A stretch of 64,000 bases of DNA from Rudaea sp. (GCA_031291055.1 JARLJU010000089.1:1-64000), one strand, 5' to 3'; numbered from the stretch's first letter, positions 27,589 to 37,754 are shown. Notes: a model not told the origin generated them from the sequence alone. Translations and numbers: made by a program.

Positions 27589-29733
27589 ATGATGAGTCGC
27601 TTGTGCATTGCCGCTATCTTCACTCTCGTCGCCGTGGTCGCATCGGCGCGGTCCGGCGATCCCCAGGGAGCGCCGATGATTTCGCCCGGCAGTCCCGCTC
27701 CCGCCGCGGTCACGCAGGCAACGAAAGCCGATCTTGCCAATCCGCAGGGAACGCACACGCTCAACCTCAAGGACGCCGACATCCAGGTGCTGATCGCGAC
27801 CGTGTCGGAGATCACCGGCAAGAACTTCATCGTCGGCCCGAACGTCCAGGGCAAGGTCACCGTGGTTTCGGCGCGGCCGATGAAACCGGACGAAATCTAC
27901 GACGTGTTCCTGTCGGTGCTGCGCGTGCATGGCTATGCGGCGATCAACGCCGGCAGCATGATCAAGATCGTGCCCGAGGCGATGGCGCAGCAGGACGGTT
28001 CCAGCGGATTGAACGGCGGCCACGGGCATGAATCCGATGAACTGATCACCCAGATCGTGCCGGTCAAGCACGTATCGGCGACTGAACTCGTGCCGATCCT
28101 GCGCCCGCTCATGCCGCAGGGCGCGCAGTTGATCGCGCACTCCGGATCGAACTCGCTGGTGATCTCGGACCGTGCCGGCAACGTCGGCCGCATGGTCAGC
28201 ATCATCGAGCGCATCGACACCGTATCCGACGCCGGCGTCGAGGTGATTCCGATGCAGCATGCCAGTGCCGCAGAAGTCGCGCGCATCCTGAGCCAGCTGG
28301 CCGATACGAAGGCGCCCGACCTCGGCGGCGACGCGCCGCGCGTATTCGCCGATGAGCGTACCAATTCGATTCTCCTGTCCGGTGGCAAGAGCGGGCGTCT
28401 GCGTCTGCGCGCACTGGTGACGCATCTGGATACGCCGGTCACCAATGGCGGCGACACCCAGGTTGTCTATCTGAGCTACGCCAGCGCCAAGGACCTGGTG
28501 CCGATCCTGCAGGGCGTAGCCGCGACGCTTACCGGCGAAGCCATCCCCGGCAAGGGTGCAAATGCGGCAAATGCAGCAGTTGCAACAAATGCGATAACTG
28601 GCGCGGGCAATAGCTCAACGGCGACGATCCAGGCCCACGAGGAAGACAATGCGCTGGTCATCAGCGCGCCGCCGGCCGTGTTCCGTTCGCTCGCGTCAGT
28701 GATCCGCCAGCTCGACATCCGGCGTGCCCAGGTGCTGATCGAGGCGGTGATTGCCGAAGTCTCCGACGAGACCGCGAACGAGCTGGGCGTGCAATGGCAG
28801 TTGCCGCTGGGCAGCAACAATGTCATTGGCGGTACGAACTTCACCGGCAACACGCCCGGCAACAACATCCTTACCGCTACGTCAGCCCTGAACACCACGC
28901 CACCGACGAGCACGCTCGGCAACGGACTCAACCTGGGTTACTTGAGTTCGATCTCGGTGAACGGCAACAAACTGATGAGCCTCGGCGCGCTGGTATCGGC
29001 GCTTAACAGCGACAACAAGAACAATATCCTGTCGACACCGTCGGTGATGACGCTCGACAATCAGGAGGCAATGATCAAGGTCGGGCAGGAAGTGCCGTTT
29101 CTCACCGGTTCGTACACCACCGGCACGGTCGGATCGACCTCGACCACGGCAGGCAGCGCCACAACCACGACCGGCATCGGCAATCCATTCCAGACCATCC
29201 AGCGCAAGGACGTCGGTCTGACCCTTAAGGTGACGCCGCATGTGAATGCCGGCGACTCCGTGCGTCTGGAAATCCACCAGGAAGTTTCGACACTGTTGCC
29301 GCCGGTGCAGGGCGCGGTGGATCTGATCACGAGCAAGCGCGAATTGCAGACGACGGTACTGATCAAGGACGATTCGCTGCTGGTGCTCGGTGGCCTGATT
29401 TCGGACAACGTCAAGGACAGCGTGCAGAAGGTGCCGGCGCTCGGCGACATCCCGCTGATCGGCAACCTGTTCCGCTATCGCAGCAACGACCACCAGAAGC
29501 AGGACCTGATGGTCTTCTTGCATCCACGCATCCTGCACGACGCGGTCACCGAAGCGTCGGTATCGCAGGAAAAGTATAATTATATAAGAAGCGAACAATT
29601 GCAGATGCGCGAAGACCGGCAAACCATCACTCCGCGCAGCGAGCAGCCGATGCTGCCGGAAGTCCACGACTTTCTCGCCAGCCCGGCGATCGACGTGGCG
29701 CCCAAGGACGCACCCGGAGCCAGGCACCCGTGA
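27589..29733 (+). CDS. gspD: Type II secretion system secretin GspD
   Basis: A protein of 714 residues with a signal peptide ([16 protein letters not shown]). The N0 domain begins at [19 protein letters not shown], and three secretin N-repeats (about 145-400) follow. The C-terminal secretin barrel domain has [28 protein letters not shown] and the hallmark [14 protein letters not shown]. It forms the outer-membrane channel of the type II system. The last 80 or so bases of barrel-distal sequence contain an AT-rich patch, with TATAAT at 29576. The stop overlaps the GTG start of gspE by 4 bp. Confidence 0.96.
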   Translation: MMSRLCIAAIFTLVAVVASARSGDPQGAPMISPGSPAPAAVTQATKADLANPQGTHTLNLKDADIQVLIATVSEITGKNFIVGPNVQGKVTVVSARPMKPDEIYDVFLSVLRVHGYAAINAGSMIKIVPEAMAQQDGSSGLNGGHGHESDELITQIVPVKHVSATELVPILRPLMPQGAQLIAHSGSNSLVISDRAGNVGRMVSIIERIDTVSDAGVEVIPMQHASAAEVARILSQLADTKAPDLGGDAPRVFADERTNSILLSGGKSGRLRLRALVTHLDTPVTNGGDTQVVYLSYASAKDLVPILQGVAATLTGEAIPGKGANAANAAVATNAITGAGNSSTATIQAHEEDNALVISAPPAVFRSLASVIRQLDIRRAQVLIEAVIAEVSDETANELGVQWQLPLGSNNVIGGTNFTGNTPGNNILTATSALNTTPPTSTLGNGLNLGYLSSISVNGNKLMSLGALVSALNSDNKNNILSTPSVMTLDNQEAMIKVGQEVPFLTGSYTTGTVGSTSTTAGSATTTTGIGNPFQTIQRKDVGLTLKVTPHVNAGDSVRLEIHQEVSTLLPPVQGAVDLITSKRELQTTVLIKDDSLLVLGGLISDNVKDSVQKVPALGDIPLIGNLFRYRSNDHQKQDLMVFLHPRILHDAVTEASVSQEKYNYIRSEQLQMREDRQTITPRSEQPMLPEVHDFLASPAIDVAPKDAPGARHP

Positions 29734-31211
29734 CGGCGGGCGCACATCCGCCGCGACCCAGTTTCGGTTTTGCCCGGCGCAACGGCGCGACGCTGACGGC
29801 GTGGCGCGAGAATGCCGCCGATATCGCCTGCCGCGAGGGCGTCAAACCCGAAGTGCTGGCCGAATTGCGGCGTTATCTGGGCGTGCCGCTGAAACTCGTG
29901 CGCCACGACGCGGTAGCCTATGAACGCCTGCTGCGCTCGCTCTACGAGCAGGGCGACGACGCGCGCGCCATGGTCGCCGATTTCGACGACGAACTGGATC
30001 TGAAAACCCTCGCCGACGAATTGCCCGAGCCTGAAGACTTGCTCGAATCCGAAGACGACGCACCGATCATCCGTCTGATCAACGCGCTGCTGACCGAAGC
30101 GGTCAAGGAAGGCGCATCGGACATCCATATCGAGCCGTTCGAGAACCGCCTGGTCGTGCGTTTCCGCATCGATGGCGTACTGCGCGAGGTGCTCAGTCCG
30201 CAGAAGGCGATCGCCAACGCCGTGGTGTCACGCATCAAGGTCATGGCACGGCTGGATATCGCCGAGAAACGACTGCCGCAGGATGGCCGCATCGGCCTGC
30301 GCATCGCCGGTCGTCCGGTCGATGTGCGCGTGTCGACGATTCCGGCCGGCCACGGCGAGCGCGTGGTCCTGCGCCTGCTCGACAAGCAGACCGGCAAACT
30401 CGATCTGCGCCAGCTCGGCATGGGCACCGATACCTTGCAGCGGCTGTCTGAATTGATCGAACGCCCGCACGGCATCCTTCTGGTCACCGGCCCGACCGGC
30501 TCGGGCAAGAGCACAACGCTGTACGGTTCGTTGCTCAGGCTCAACGATTCCAGCCGCAACATCATGACCGTCGAGGACCCGATCGAGTACTACATCGACG
30601 GCGTCGGCCAGACCCAGGTCAACACCAAGGTCGAAATGACTTTCGCGCGCGGGCTGCGCGCGATCCTGCGCCAGGATCCGGACGTGGTCATGATCGGCGA
30701 AATCCGCGATCTGGAAACCGCGCAGATCGCGGTGCAGGCCTCGTTGACCGGACATCTGGTGCTGTCGACCCTGCACACGAACTCCGCCGTCGGCGCAGTC
30801 ACGCGTCTGCGCGACATGGGCGTCGAACCGTTCCTGTTGTCGTCATCGCTGATCGGCGTGCTCGCGCAGCGGCTGGTGCGGGTGCTCGATCCGGCGTTGC
30901 GGGAAATGTACGCCGCGACGCCGCGTGAGCTGGCGGCGTTCGGCAAGCCTGCCCATGTGCAAGCCAGTCTGTTTCGCCCCGACGCGCAGCAGATCGGCCG
31001 TCACGCCGGTTATCGCGGCCGCACCGGCATCTACGAGTTCGTGCAGGTCGACGAGGAGTTTCGCCGCCTGATCCATTCCAACGCTGCAGAAACGGACCTG
31101 GAACGCCACGCGCGCGAACGCACGCCGAGCATCCTCGACGATGGCTGGGACAAATGCATCGCCGGCGTCAGCTCGGTCGAGGAAGTGTTGCGGGTAACGC
31201 GGGAGGAGTGA
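29730..31211 (+). CDS. gspE: Type II secretion ATPase GspE lacking the zinc tetracysteine motif
   Basis: A protein of 493 residues. The N-terminal N1E-like region is short (about 1-90). The ATPase domain has Walker A GPTGSGKS at 254-261, an Asp box (TVEDPIEYY), Walker [10 protein letters not shown] and a His box ([11 protein letters not shown]). In most GspE proteins a CxxC...CxxC zinc site follows; here the matching segment reads [11 protein letters not shown] and, before [15 protein letters not shown], with no cysteines. It powers pseudopilus assembly at the inner membrane. The GTG start overlaps gspD, and the SD of the next gene overlaps its stop. gspF is displaced 2 kb downstream. Confidence 0.94.
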   Translation: MTAGAHPPRPSFGFARRNGATLTAWRENAADIACREGVKPEVLAELRRYLGVPLKLVRHDAVAYERLLRSLYEQGDDARAMVADFDDELDLKTLADELPEPEDLLESEDDAPIIRLINALLTEAVKEGASDIHIEPFENRLVVRFRIDGVLREVLSPQKAIANAVVSRIKVMARLDIAEKRLPQDGRIGLRIAGRPVDVRVSTIPAGHGERVVLRLLDKQTGKLDLRQLGMGTDTLQRLSELIERPHGILLVTGPTGSGKSTTLYGSLLRLNDSSRNIMTVEDPIEYYIDGVGQTQVNTKVEMTFARGLRAILRQDPDVVMIGEIRDLETAQIAVQASLTGHLVLSTLHTNSAVGAVTRLRDMGVEPFLLSSSLIGVLAQRLVRVLDPALREMYAATPRELAAFGKPAHVQASLFRPDAQQIGRHAGYRGRTGIYEFVQVDEEFRRLIHSNAAETDLERHARERTPSILDDGWDKCIAGVSSVEEVLRVTREE

Positions 31212-31212
31212 C

Positions 31213-31797
31213 GTGGCCGGAAGATCGGGGCCGCCTGCCGCGCAGCCGGATGCGGACATGACGATCCGCGACGCGGCGCCCGACGATTTCCCCGCACTGC
31301 TGGCGTTGAACGCGGCGTCCGTCCACTTTCTGAGCCCGCTCGACGAAGCGCTGCTGCAGCATCTGCATGCGCACGCTGCGTACCATCGCGTGGTGCAGGT
31401 GCAAGGCCATGTCGCGGCGTTCCTGCTTGCGTTGCGCGAGGGCGCGCAATACGCCAGCCCGAACTATCGGTGGTTCGCGCAGCGCTACCCGGCTTTTCTC
31501 TACATCGATCGCGTGGTCGTGGATGAATGCGTGCGAGGACAAGGGCTGGGTATACAACTATACGACGACATTGTCGCCTTTGCGGCGAGCACACGCGCTG
31601 CGCGCTTGACCTGCGAATTCGACCTGCAGCCGCCCAATCCGGTTTCCGCGAAATTTCACCAACGCTACGCGTTTCGCGAAGTCGGCAGGCAGTGGCTCGG
31701 CGCAGGCAAAAAGCAGGTTTCGCTGCAGGCGCTGGATATTGAAGTGCGGACGGCGGACTCCGGTATGATCGCCTGCATCCAAGGGGAGCAAGCATGA
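31213..31797 (+). CDS. GNAT-family N-acetyltransferase
   Basis: A protein of 194 residues with a GNAT domain. The acetyl-CoA loop is VRGQGLGIQLYDDIV, preceded by beta-4 LYIDRVVVDE, with a typical N-terminal TIRDAAPDDFPALLALN. It transfers an acetyl group from acetyl-CoA to an unknown acceptor in the cytoplasm. The GTG at 31213 has a strong GGGAGGAG site that overlaps the gspE stop region; an ATG at 31258 would trim a disordered 15-residue leader. It is embedded between gspE and gspF and overlaps the permease start by 4 bp. A role in secretion is not indicated by its sequence. Confidence 0.82.
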   Translation: MAGRSGPPAAQPDADMTIRDAAPDDFPALLALNAASVHFLSPLDEALLQHLHAHAAYHRVVQVQGHVAAFLLALREGAQYASPNYRWFAQRYPAFLYIDRVVVDECVRGQGLGIQLYDDIVAFAASTRAARLTCEFDLQPPNPVSAKFHQRYAFREVGRQWLGAGKKQVSLQALDIEVRTADSGMIACIQGEQA

Positions 31798-33236
31798 GCC
31801 TGATTGCACAACTGACGCGGCACAAATCCATCGAACAGCTGCAAGCCGATCTTGGTACGCGCAAGGATTTCCGGCGCGTGCTTGGACTGTGGCAACTCAC
31901 CGCGATCGGCCTGGGCGGCATCATCGGCGTCGGCATCTTCGTGCTGGCCGGACAACAGGCTGCGGTGAACGCCGGACCGGCCGTGGCGCTGTCGTTCGTC
32001 ATCGCCGGTATCGCCAGTGCGGCTGCTGCGTTGTGCTACGCGGAATTCGCCGGACTGATCCCCGTCACCGGCAGCGCCTACACGTATGGTTACGCCGTGC
32101 TAGGCGAGGGTATCGCCTGGCTGATCGGCTGGGACCTGCTGCTCGAGTATGCGTTGATTGTCGCGGCGGTGGCGAGCGGCTGGTCTGGCTACGTGCTCAA
32201 CTTGCTCGATGCTTTCGGAATTCACGTGCCTGAGGCACTGCGTGGCGCCCCGGGCTCGGGCGAGGGTCACGTATTCAATTTGATCGCAGCCATCGTGGCG
32301 ATGGCGGTCGCCGTGCTGTTGACGTTGCGCACGGAATGGGGCGCGCGCGCCAATACGCTGATCGTGGCGATCAAGATAGTCGCGGTCGTACTGGTCATCG
32401 GGGTAGGCATTTTCTATGTCAACCCGGCGAACTGGCATCCATTCGTCCCCGCGCGCAGCGTCGACGCGCAGGGCATCGCGCACTTCGGCTGGTCCGGCGT
32501 CGTAACCGCCGCGGCCGTCGTGTTCTTTGCCGTGTTCGGCTACGACACCCTGACAACGGCAGCCGAAGAGGCAAAGAATCCGCAGCGCGACCTGCCGCGC
32601 GCCATCCTCTTGTCGCTCGGGGTTTCGATGACGCTGTACATCACGATCACGCTGGTGTTGACCGGGATGGTGCCGTACGCGGATCTCGGCAACGAAGCAC
32701 CAGTCGCGCATGCCTTTCAGGCGCTCGGCATGAAGTGGATCGGCGCAGCCATTTCGGCTACGGCAATTGCCAGCATTCTGAGTGTGATCTTCGCGTTCAT
32801 GCTGGCAGCAGCGCGCATCTGGTTTGCCCTGTCGCGCGACGGTCTGCTGCCCGGTTGGTTCGCGAAAGTCCATCCGCGCTATGGTACGCCGCACCGGCCC
32901 ACGATCGTGCTCGGCGTGTTTACGGCCGTCGTCGCCGCGTTGTTTCCGCTCGGCGAAGTTGCGAAGCTGGTGAACATCGGTGTGCTCTCCGCGTTCATCG
33001 TGATCTGCGCCGCGGTGTTGCTGCTGCGCTCGCGCAAACCTGACTTGCCGCGCACATTCCGCACGCCGTGGGTACCATTCGTGCCGGTGGTCGGCATCGC
33101 GTTCTCGATCTGGCTGTTGTCGGAACTCGCGCTGATCACCTGGATGGTATTCCTGGTCTGGCTCACGCTGGGCTTGCTGATTTACTTCGGATACGGCATC
33201 CGGCACAGTTTGCTCGCGCAAGACGCGTCGAAGTAG
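31794..33236 (+). CDS. APC-family amino acid permease (YhdG/CAT-like)
   Basis: A protein of 480 residues with twelve or more hydrophobic segments. The N-terminal APC signature is VLGLWQLTAIGLGGIIGVGIFVLAG, and GSAYTYGYAVLGEGIAWLIGW and FFAVFGYDTLTTAAEEAKNPQRDLP are characteristic of CAT/YhdG transporters of cationic or branched amino acids. It resides in the inner membrane. It overlaps the acetyltransferase by ATGA, and gspF starts 10 bp after its stop, so all three appear translationally linked. The substrate is not visible. Confidence 0.88.
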   Translation: MSLIAQLTRHKSIEQLQADLGTRKDFRRVLGLWQLTAIGLGGIIGVGIFVLAGQQAAVNAGPAVALSFVIAGIASAAAALCYAEFAGLIPVTGSAYTYGYAVLGEGIAWLIGWDLLLEYALIVAAVASGWSGYVLNLLDAFGIHVPEALRGAPGSGEGHVFNLIAAIVAMAVAVLLTLRTEWGARANTLIVAIKIVAVVLVIGVGIFYVNPANWHPFVPARSVDAQGIAHFGWSGVVTAAAVVFFAVFGYDTLTTAAEEAKNPQRDLPRAILLSLGVSMTLYITITLVLTGMVPYADLGNEAPVAHAFQALGMKWIGAAISATAIASILSVIFAFMLAAARIWFALSRDGLLPGWFAKVHPRYGTPHRPTIVLGVFTAVVAALFPLGEVAKLVNIGVLSAFIVICAAVLLLRSRKPDLPRTFRTPWVPFVPVVGIAFSIWLLSELALITWMVFLVWLTLGLLIYFGYGIRHSLLAQDASK

Positions 33237-33246
33237 GCGAACGTCA

Positions 33247-34452
33247 GTGCCCGCCTTCGCCTATCAGGCACTCGACAACGCAGGCAAGACCCAGCGCGGC
33301 GTCCTGCAGGGCGACAATGCGCGCGCGGTGCGTGCAAGCCTGCGCGAGCGCGGCCTGAATCCGCTCGAGGTGGCGCCGGTAACCGACGCGCAGCAGCGGG
33401 TTGGCTTGTTCCGGCGCGGCTTGAGCGGCGCGCAACTGGCCCTGCTTACGCGTCAGCTGGCGACTTTGCTCAAGGCCGGCTTGCCAGTGGATGAAGCGTT
33501 GGCGGCGCTGGCTGAACAGAATGACGACCAGCGCGCGCGCGCCTTGGTCGGTGCGCTGCGCGCGCGCGTCCTCGAAGGCGCAGGACTGGCCACGGCCCTG
33601 GCCGACGCACCCGACAGTTTTCCGGAAATCTATCGCGCCTCGATCGCGGCGGGTGAACAGTCCGGCCGCCTCGATCAGGTGCTGGCGCGCCTGGCCGACT
33701 ACAGCGAAGCGCGCGATGCGCTGAATCAGAAAGTCTGGGCGGCGCTGGCGTATCCGCTGCTGCTGACCATCGTTGCCGTTGCAGTAGTCAGCGGTTTGCT
33801 CGTGTACGTTGTGCCGCAGATTGTAGGCGTGTTCACGCAGATGCATCAGACCTTGCCATGGCCGACACGCGCGCTGCTCGCGCTGAGCAGTTTCGTCAAG
33901 GCCTGGGGCTGGCTGCTGCTGGTGCTGATCGTGGTCGCCGCCATCGGCGGCAAGCTCGCGCTGCGCACCGAGCAGGTGCGTTACGCCTGGCACGGCGTGT
34001 TGTTGCGCCTGCCGTTGATCGGGCGTCTCGTGCGCGCCGCCAACACCGCGCGCTGCACGCGAACCTTGGCCCTGCTCACCGCGAGTGCGGTGCCGCTGCT
34101 GGATTCACTCAACATCGGCGCGCAGGTGATGCCGAACCTGCCGATGCGCGCGGCAGTGAAACGAGCAGCGTTGAAAGTACGCGAGGGGGGCAGCTTTTCG
34201 CGCGCGCTCGGCGACAGCGGCTATTTCCCGCCGGTGGCGTTGCGCCTGATCGCCAGCGGTGAACGCGCCGGCGAACTCGAACACATGCTCGACGAAGCCG
34301 CCAATCACCAGCAACGCGAACTCGATCGCTGGATGACGACCCTGACCGCTATCCTAGGTCCGCTGGTCATCCTGCTCGTCGGCGCGATGGTGCTTTTCAT
34401 CGTGCTCGCGATCCTGCTGCCCATCTTCAATCTGAATCAGATGGTCAAATGA
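33247..34452 (+). CDS. gspF: Type II secretion system inner-membrane protein GspF
   Basis: A protein of 401 residues. The start MPAFAYQALDNAGKTQRGVL is typical of GspF, followed by two repeated T2SSF cytoplasmic domains (about 70-190 and 270-390). Transmembrane helices lie near 170-195, 220-240 and 370-398. GspF is the polytopic core of the inner-membrane assembly platform. The start is GTG at 33247. It is separated from gspE by an acetyltransferase and a permease and overlaps ftsE by ATGA. No pseudopilin (gspG-K) or gspL/M gene follows, so they must lie elsewhere. Confidence 0.94.
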   Translation: MPAFAYQALDNAGKTQRGVLQGDNARAVRASLRERGLNPLEVAPVTDAQQRVGLFRRGLSGAQLALLTRQLATLLKAGLPVDEALAALAEQNDDQRARALVGALRARVLEGAGLATALADAPDSFPEIYRASIAAGEQSGRLDQVLARLADYSEARDALNQKVWAALAYPLLLTIVAVAVVSGLLVYVVPQIVGVFTQMHQTLPWPTRALLALSSFVKAWGWLLLVLIVVAAIGGKLALRTEQVRYAWHGVLLRLPLIGRLVRAANTARCTRTLALLTASAVPLLDSLNIGAQVMPNLPMRAAVKRAALKVREGGSFSRALGDSGYFPPVALRLIASGERAGELEHMLDEAANHQQRELDRWMTTLTAILGPLVILLVGAMVLFIVLAILLPIFNLNQMVK

Positions 34453-35120
34453 TCAAGTTCGATCTGGTCGGCAAGCGCTATCCATCCGGTCATGAAGCGC
34501 TGGCAGAACTCAGCTTCGAGATCGGCGCCGGCGAGATGGCCTTTGTCACCGGCCATTCCGGTGCTGGTAAAAGTACACTTTTGAAACTCGTCGCCCTGCT
34601 CGAACGACCGTCGCGTGGTCAGATCACGGTCAACAACCAGAACCTGAATCACACACGCAGGCGCGGCATTCCGCAGGTACGCCGCGGCATCGGCATGGTG
34701 TTCCAGGATCATCGGCTGTTGCTGGATCGCAGTGTGTTCGACAATGTCGCCCTGCCGCTGGTCATCGCCGGCGTGGCGCGTGAGGAGACGGCCAGGCGCG
34801 GGCGCGCTGCGCTGGACAAGGTCGGCCTGCTCGCGCGCGAGCAGGCGGCACCGGTCGCGTTGTCGACGGGCGAGCAGCAGCGCGTCGGCATCGCCCGAGC
34901 GATCGTGGCCAAGCCACCGGTATTGATCGCCGATGAACCCACCGGCAATCTCGATCCGCAATTGTCGGCCGAAATCATGGCGCTGTTTGGCGAGTTCCAG
35001 CAGGTCGGCACCACCGTGCTCGTGGCCAGTCATGATCTGGCCCTGGTCCGGCGCATGGGCAAGCGCGTGCTGGTGCTCGATCATGGCAGGCTGATCGATG
35101 ACTTCAGGCCCGGCGCGTGA
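34449..35120 (+). CDS. ftsE: Cell division ATP-binding protein FtsE
   Basis: A protein of 223 residues. ABC ATPase with Walker A GHSGAGKST (35-43), Q-loop VFQDHRLL, signature LSTGEQQRVGIARA and Walker B VLIADEPTGNLD. With FtsX it forms the ABC-like complex that activates peptidoglycan amidases at the septum. The ATG overlaps the gspF stop, and the ftsX GTG overlaps its own stop. FtsE proteins usually have the signature LSGGEQQR; here it is LSTGEQQR, a conservative change. Confidence 0.95.
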   Translation: MIKFDLVGKRYPSGHEALAELSFEIGAGEMAFVTGHSGAGKSTLLKLVALLERPSRGQITVNNQNLNHTRRRGIPQVRRGIGMVFQDHRLLLDRSVFDNVALPLVIAGVAREETARRGRAALDKVGLLAREQAAPVALSTGEQQRVGIARAIVAKPPVLIADEPTGNLDPQLSAEIMALFGEFQQVGTTVLVASHDLALVRRMGKRVLVLDHGRLIDDFRPGA

Positions 35121-36106
35121 ACCGGCGCAAATCGCAAAATACCAAGAACAAGCCCGCCACGCCGGCGCTGACGCCGCGTTTGCGTTCTGCACCGCGGGCC
35201 TGGCGCGAACAGCATCTATACAGCCTGTTCTCCAGCTTGGGCAGACTTGCTGCGCGGCCTCTGGCTACGACACTGACCTTGACGGTGATGAGTCTGGCGA
35301 TGGCTTTGCCTCTGCTGTTCTGGCTGCTGCTCGACAACACGCGTGACCTGGGCGGCAGCATCGAAGACGCGCGCGCTGTCAGCGTGTTTGTAAAACCTGG
35401 TCTGGATGCCGCCGCCGTGCAGGTCTTGGCGCAGCGCGTGCGCGAGCGCCCCGATGTCGCTTCGGTAGAGGTCAAATCTCCCGAGCAGGGGCTGGCCGAA
35501 TTCCGCGGCCAATCCGGCTTTGCCGATGCGCTCAAGGTTTTGCACTACAATCCCTTGCCGGCGGTGCTGATCGTCACACTGCGTAGCGACATACTGACGG
35601 CAGGTGCGGCGCCGGCGCTGGTCACGGAACTCGGGAAAGAGCCGGCCGTGGACCTGGTGCAGTACGATGCGCAGTGGCGTCAGCGCCTGAACGCGATCCT
35701 CGTGCTTGCCGCGCGAGCGGCTGTGGTGCTGGCCAGCCTGCTGGCGCTGGCGGCGTTGCTGGTGGTTGGCAACACAGTGCGGCTGGATATCCTGGCGCGC
35801 AGCGATGAGATCGCGGTGATGCAGTTGCTCGGCGCGAATGACGGTTTTGTACGTCGACCGTTTTTGTATACCGGTTTCTGGTACGGGATGTTTGCGGGGG
35901 TGCTGGCCTTGGTGCTGATCGGACTAGTCGAATGGGCGCTTGCCGCGCCGCTGGCCCAGCTGGCGGCCAGTTACGAGCATCGCTTCGACGTGCACGGTCT
36001 GGCCGTGTCCGGCATGGGCGCCGTGCTCGGTGCCAGCGCCTTGCTGGGTTGGCTTGGCGCCTGGCTGGCGGCATCGCGTCACATCGCGCTCGGCCAGCCG
36101 CAATAA
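35117..36106 (+). CDS. ftsX: Cell division protein FtsX
   Basis: A protein of 329 residues. A basic cytoplasmic N-terminus (1-45) is followed by a first transmembrane helix near 60-75, a periplasmic domain (about 80-195) with SVEVKSPEQGLAEFR, and three further helices near 200-230, 255-275 and 300-320. It couples FtsE to cell-wall hydrolase activation in the periplasm. The start is GTG, with a 4 bp overlap to ftsE. In many gammaproteobacteria rpoH directly follows ftsEX; here a receiver protein and ung intervene. Confidence 0.94.
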   Translation: MNRRKSQNTKNKPATPALTPRLRSAPRAWREQHLYSLFSSLGRLAARPLATTLTLTVMSLAMALPLLFWLLLDNTRDLGGSIEDARAVSVFVKPGLDAAAVQVLAQRVRERPDVASVEVKSPEQGLAEFRGQSGFADALKVLHYNPLPAVLIVTLRSDILTAGAAPALVTELGKEPAVDLVQYDAQWRQRLNAILVLAARAAVVLASLLALAALLVVGNTVRLDILARSDEIAVMQLLGANDGFVRRPFLYTGFWYGMFAGVLALVLIGLVEWALAAPLAQLAASYEHRFDVHGLAVSGMGAVLGASALLGWLGAWLAASRHIALGQPQ

Positions 36107-36114
36107 GGGAAGGC

Positions 36115-36969
36115 ATGATCATGGAAGCCGCACTCACCCGCCACATCACAAGCGAGACACCGCGGGTCATGGTGGTGGATGGCTCCAAGGTGGTGCGGCG
36201 CCTGATCGAACAGTTGCTCAAGGCCGATTTGCCGGGCGTGACCGTGCTTTCCTGCGAAACCGGCGCCGAGGCCAAGCACCAGCTTGAAGCCGGCGTCGTC
36301 GACCTGGTCACCACGGCGTTGCGCCTGCCCGATATGGACGGCCTGGATCTGGCCCGGCACGTTCGCGAACACGCGCCGCAGGCCTACATCCCGATCGTGA
36401 TTGTTTCCGGCGATGTGAACGAACGCCTGATCAATCGCGAGTTGTCCGAATACGTCACGGACTACTTCGACAAGTCGCTGGGGTTCAACGCACTGACCGC
36501 CTTCATTCGCGGCTACGTGCGCGCGGAATCGCAGGTGGCCGGCGACGTGCTGTATGTCGAGGACAGCCGCGTGGTCGCGCTGGCGACCCGGCGGATGCTG
36601 GAGAAATACGGCCTGACCGTGCTGCATGTGACCAATGTCGAAGACGCCATCGCCTTGCTTGAAACGGCGATGGCGCAAGGCCGGATTCCCGGCGTCGACG
36701 TGGTTCTTTCCGATGTGAACCTGAAGGGCGAACTCACCGGCGCCGATTTGCTCGATCGCCTGCGCAATGAATTCGGCTATTCCAAGGGTCAGCTGCCGGT
36801 GTTGATCATGACCGGCGACGACAACCCGCGCAATCAGGCGGCCTTGCTGCGCGCAGGCGCCAACGATCTGGTGCAAAAGCCCATCGAGGAACGTCTGCTG
36901 ATCACCAAGCTGCTGTTCCAGATGCGCGTCGCCAGGCACCTGCGCCAGCGTGCTGCCAGTGCGGCGTGA
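36115..36969 (+). CDS. Tandem receiver-domain protein, first receiver degenerate
   Basis: A protein of 284 residues made of two CheY-like receiver domains (about 17-135 and 145-275) and no output domain. In the first, the acidic pair reads VDG instead of DD, and the phosphoacceptor is replaced by Ala68 ([11 protein letters not shown]), although Lys120 is present. The second keeps the full set: VEDS, Asp200 in VLSDVNL, Thr in MTGDD and Lys255 in VQKP. The N-terminal receiver is therefore probably a structural or dimer partner. A start at 36121 is also possible, since GGAAGG sits 7 bases upstream. It is 8 bp after ftsX and overlaps ung by GTGA. No dedicated kinase is near. Confidence 0.88.
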   Translation: MIMEAALTRHITSETPRVMVVDGSKVVRRLIEQLLKADLPGVTVLSCETGAEAKHQLEAGVVDLVTTALRLPDMDGLDLARHVREHAPQAYIPIVIVSGDVNERLINRELSEYVTDYFDKSLGFNALTAFIRGYVRAESQVAGDVLYVEDSRVVALATRRMLEKYGLTVLHVTNVEDAIALLETAMAQGRIPGVDVVLSDVNLKGELTGADLLDRLRNEFGYSKGQLPVLIMTGDDNPRNQAALLRAGANDLVQKPIEERLLITKLLFQMRVARHLRQRAASAA

Positions 36970-37676
36970 GCCAGGACAAGCTCAAGCTTGAGCCATCGTG
37001 GAAGGCGCGCATCGGCGCGCACTTCGATCGCCCGGAAATGCAGCGGCTCGCGGAATTCCTGCGCGCCCAGCTGCGTGCGGGCAAAGTGATCTACCCGGCG
37101 CCGGGCCGCATTTTCGCCGCGCTGGATGCGACGCCGTTCGACCGGGTCAAGGTCGTTATTCTTGGTCAGGATCCCTACCATGGACCGGGGCAGGCGCATG
37201 GCCTGTGCTTCTCGGTGCTGCCCGGCGTGCCGCCGCCACCGTCGTTGCTGAACATCTTTGCGGAGATCCAGCGCGAACTGAACATTCCGCGGCCGGACCA
37301 CGGCTGCCTGCTGCCTTGGGCGCAGCAGGGTGTGCTGCTGCTCAATTCGGTGTTGACGGTCGAGCGTGGCCTGGCCGGCTCGCATCAGGGCAAGGGTTGG
37401 GAAGGGTTCACCGATGCCGTGGTCGACAAGCTCAATCGGGAACGCGACGGTCTGGTTTTCCTGCTCTGGGGCAGCTATGCCCAGGCCAAGGGCAAGCTGA
37501 TCGACACGCAGCGACACTTGGTGCTCAAGGCGCCTCATCCATCGCCTCTGTCGGCCCATCGCGGTTTTATTGGGTGCGGGCATTTTTCCATGGCAAACAA
37601 TTGGTTGCGTGATCACGGGCAAACCGAAATCGATTGGCGCCTGCCGCCGGTTCGCGACCTTGCCAGTGTCGCTTGA
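36966..37676 (+). CDS. ung: Uracil-DNA glycosylase
   Basis: A protein of 236 residues, family 1. The catalytic motif GQDPYH contains Asp69, and the second motif [11 protein letters not shown] contains the catalytic His; LLNSVLTV and LLWGSYAQ are also typical. It removes uracil from DNA to start base-excision repair. The GTG start overlaps the receiver gene stop by 4 bp, and a terminator follows. The predicted start gives a normal family length. Confidence 0.97.
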   Translation: MSQDKLKLEPSWKARIGAHFDRPEMQRLAEFLRAQLRAGKVIYPAPGRIFAALDATPFDRVKVVILGQDPYHGPGQAHGLCFSVLPGVPPPPSLLNIFAEIQRELNIPRPDHGCLLPWAQQGVLLLNSVLTVERGLAGSHQGKGWEGFTDAVVDKLNRERDGLVFLLWGSYAQAKGKLIDTQRHLVLKAPHPSPLSAHRGFIGCGHFSMANNWLRDHGQTEIDWRLPPVRDLASVA

Positions 37677-37700
37677 ATTGGTGTACCATTGAGTTCAGAA

Positions 37701-37725
37701 AACCCCGCCGTCCATTGGCGGGGTT
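37701..37725 (+). terminator. Intrinsic terminator after ung
   Basis: A 9 bp perfect GC-rich stem (37701-37709 with 37717-37725), 7 nt loop. It is followed by a short GGAACTTTC rather than a T run, so it may be only partial. It separates ung from the rpoH promoter region. Confidence 0.7.
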
Positions 37726-37754
37726 GGAACTTTCAACGGCCTTTGGCACTCTCA
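37726..37754 (+). promoter_or_regulatory. Sigma-E-like promoter candidate for rpoH
   Basis: GGAACTT at 37726-37732 is an exact match to the RpoE -35 consensus. TCTCA at 37750-37754, 17 bases on, is a weak match to the -10 (TCTGA/TCAAA). E. coli rpoH has a sigma-E promoter (P3), so such a site is expected. The spacer is one base longer than in P3. The start site would fall within the CIRCE-like repeat. Confidence 0.45.

Noticed and set aside
37701-37725. Hairpin after ung as an rpoH RNA thermosensor
   Set aside because: It lies upstream of the likely rpoH start site and closer to the ung stop, so a terminator for ung is the simpler explanation.
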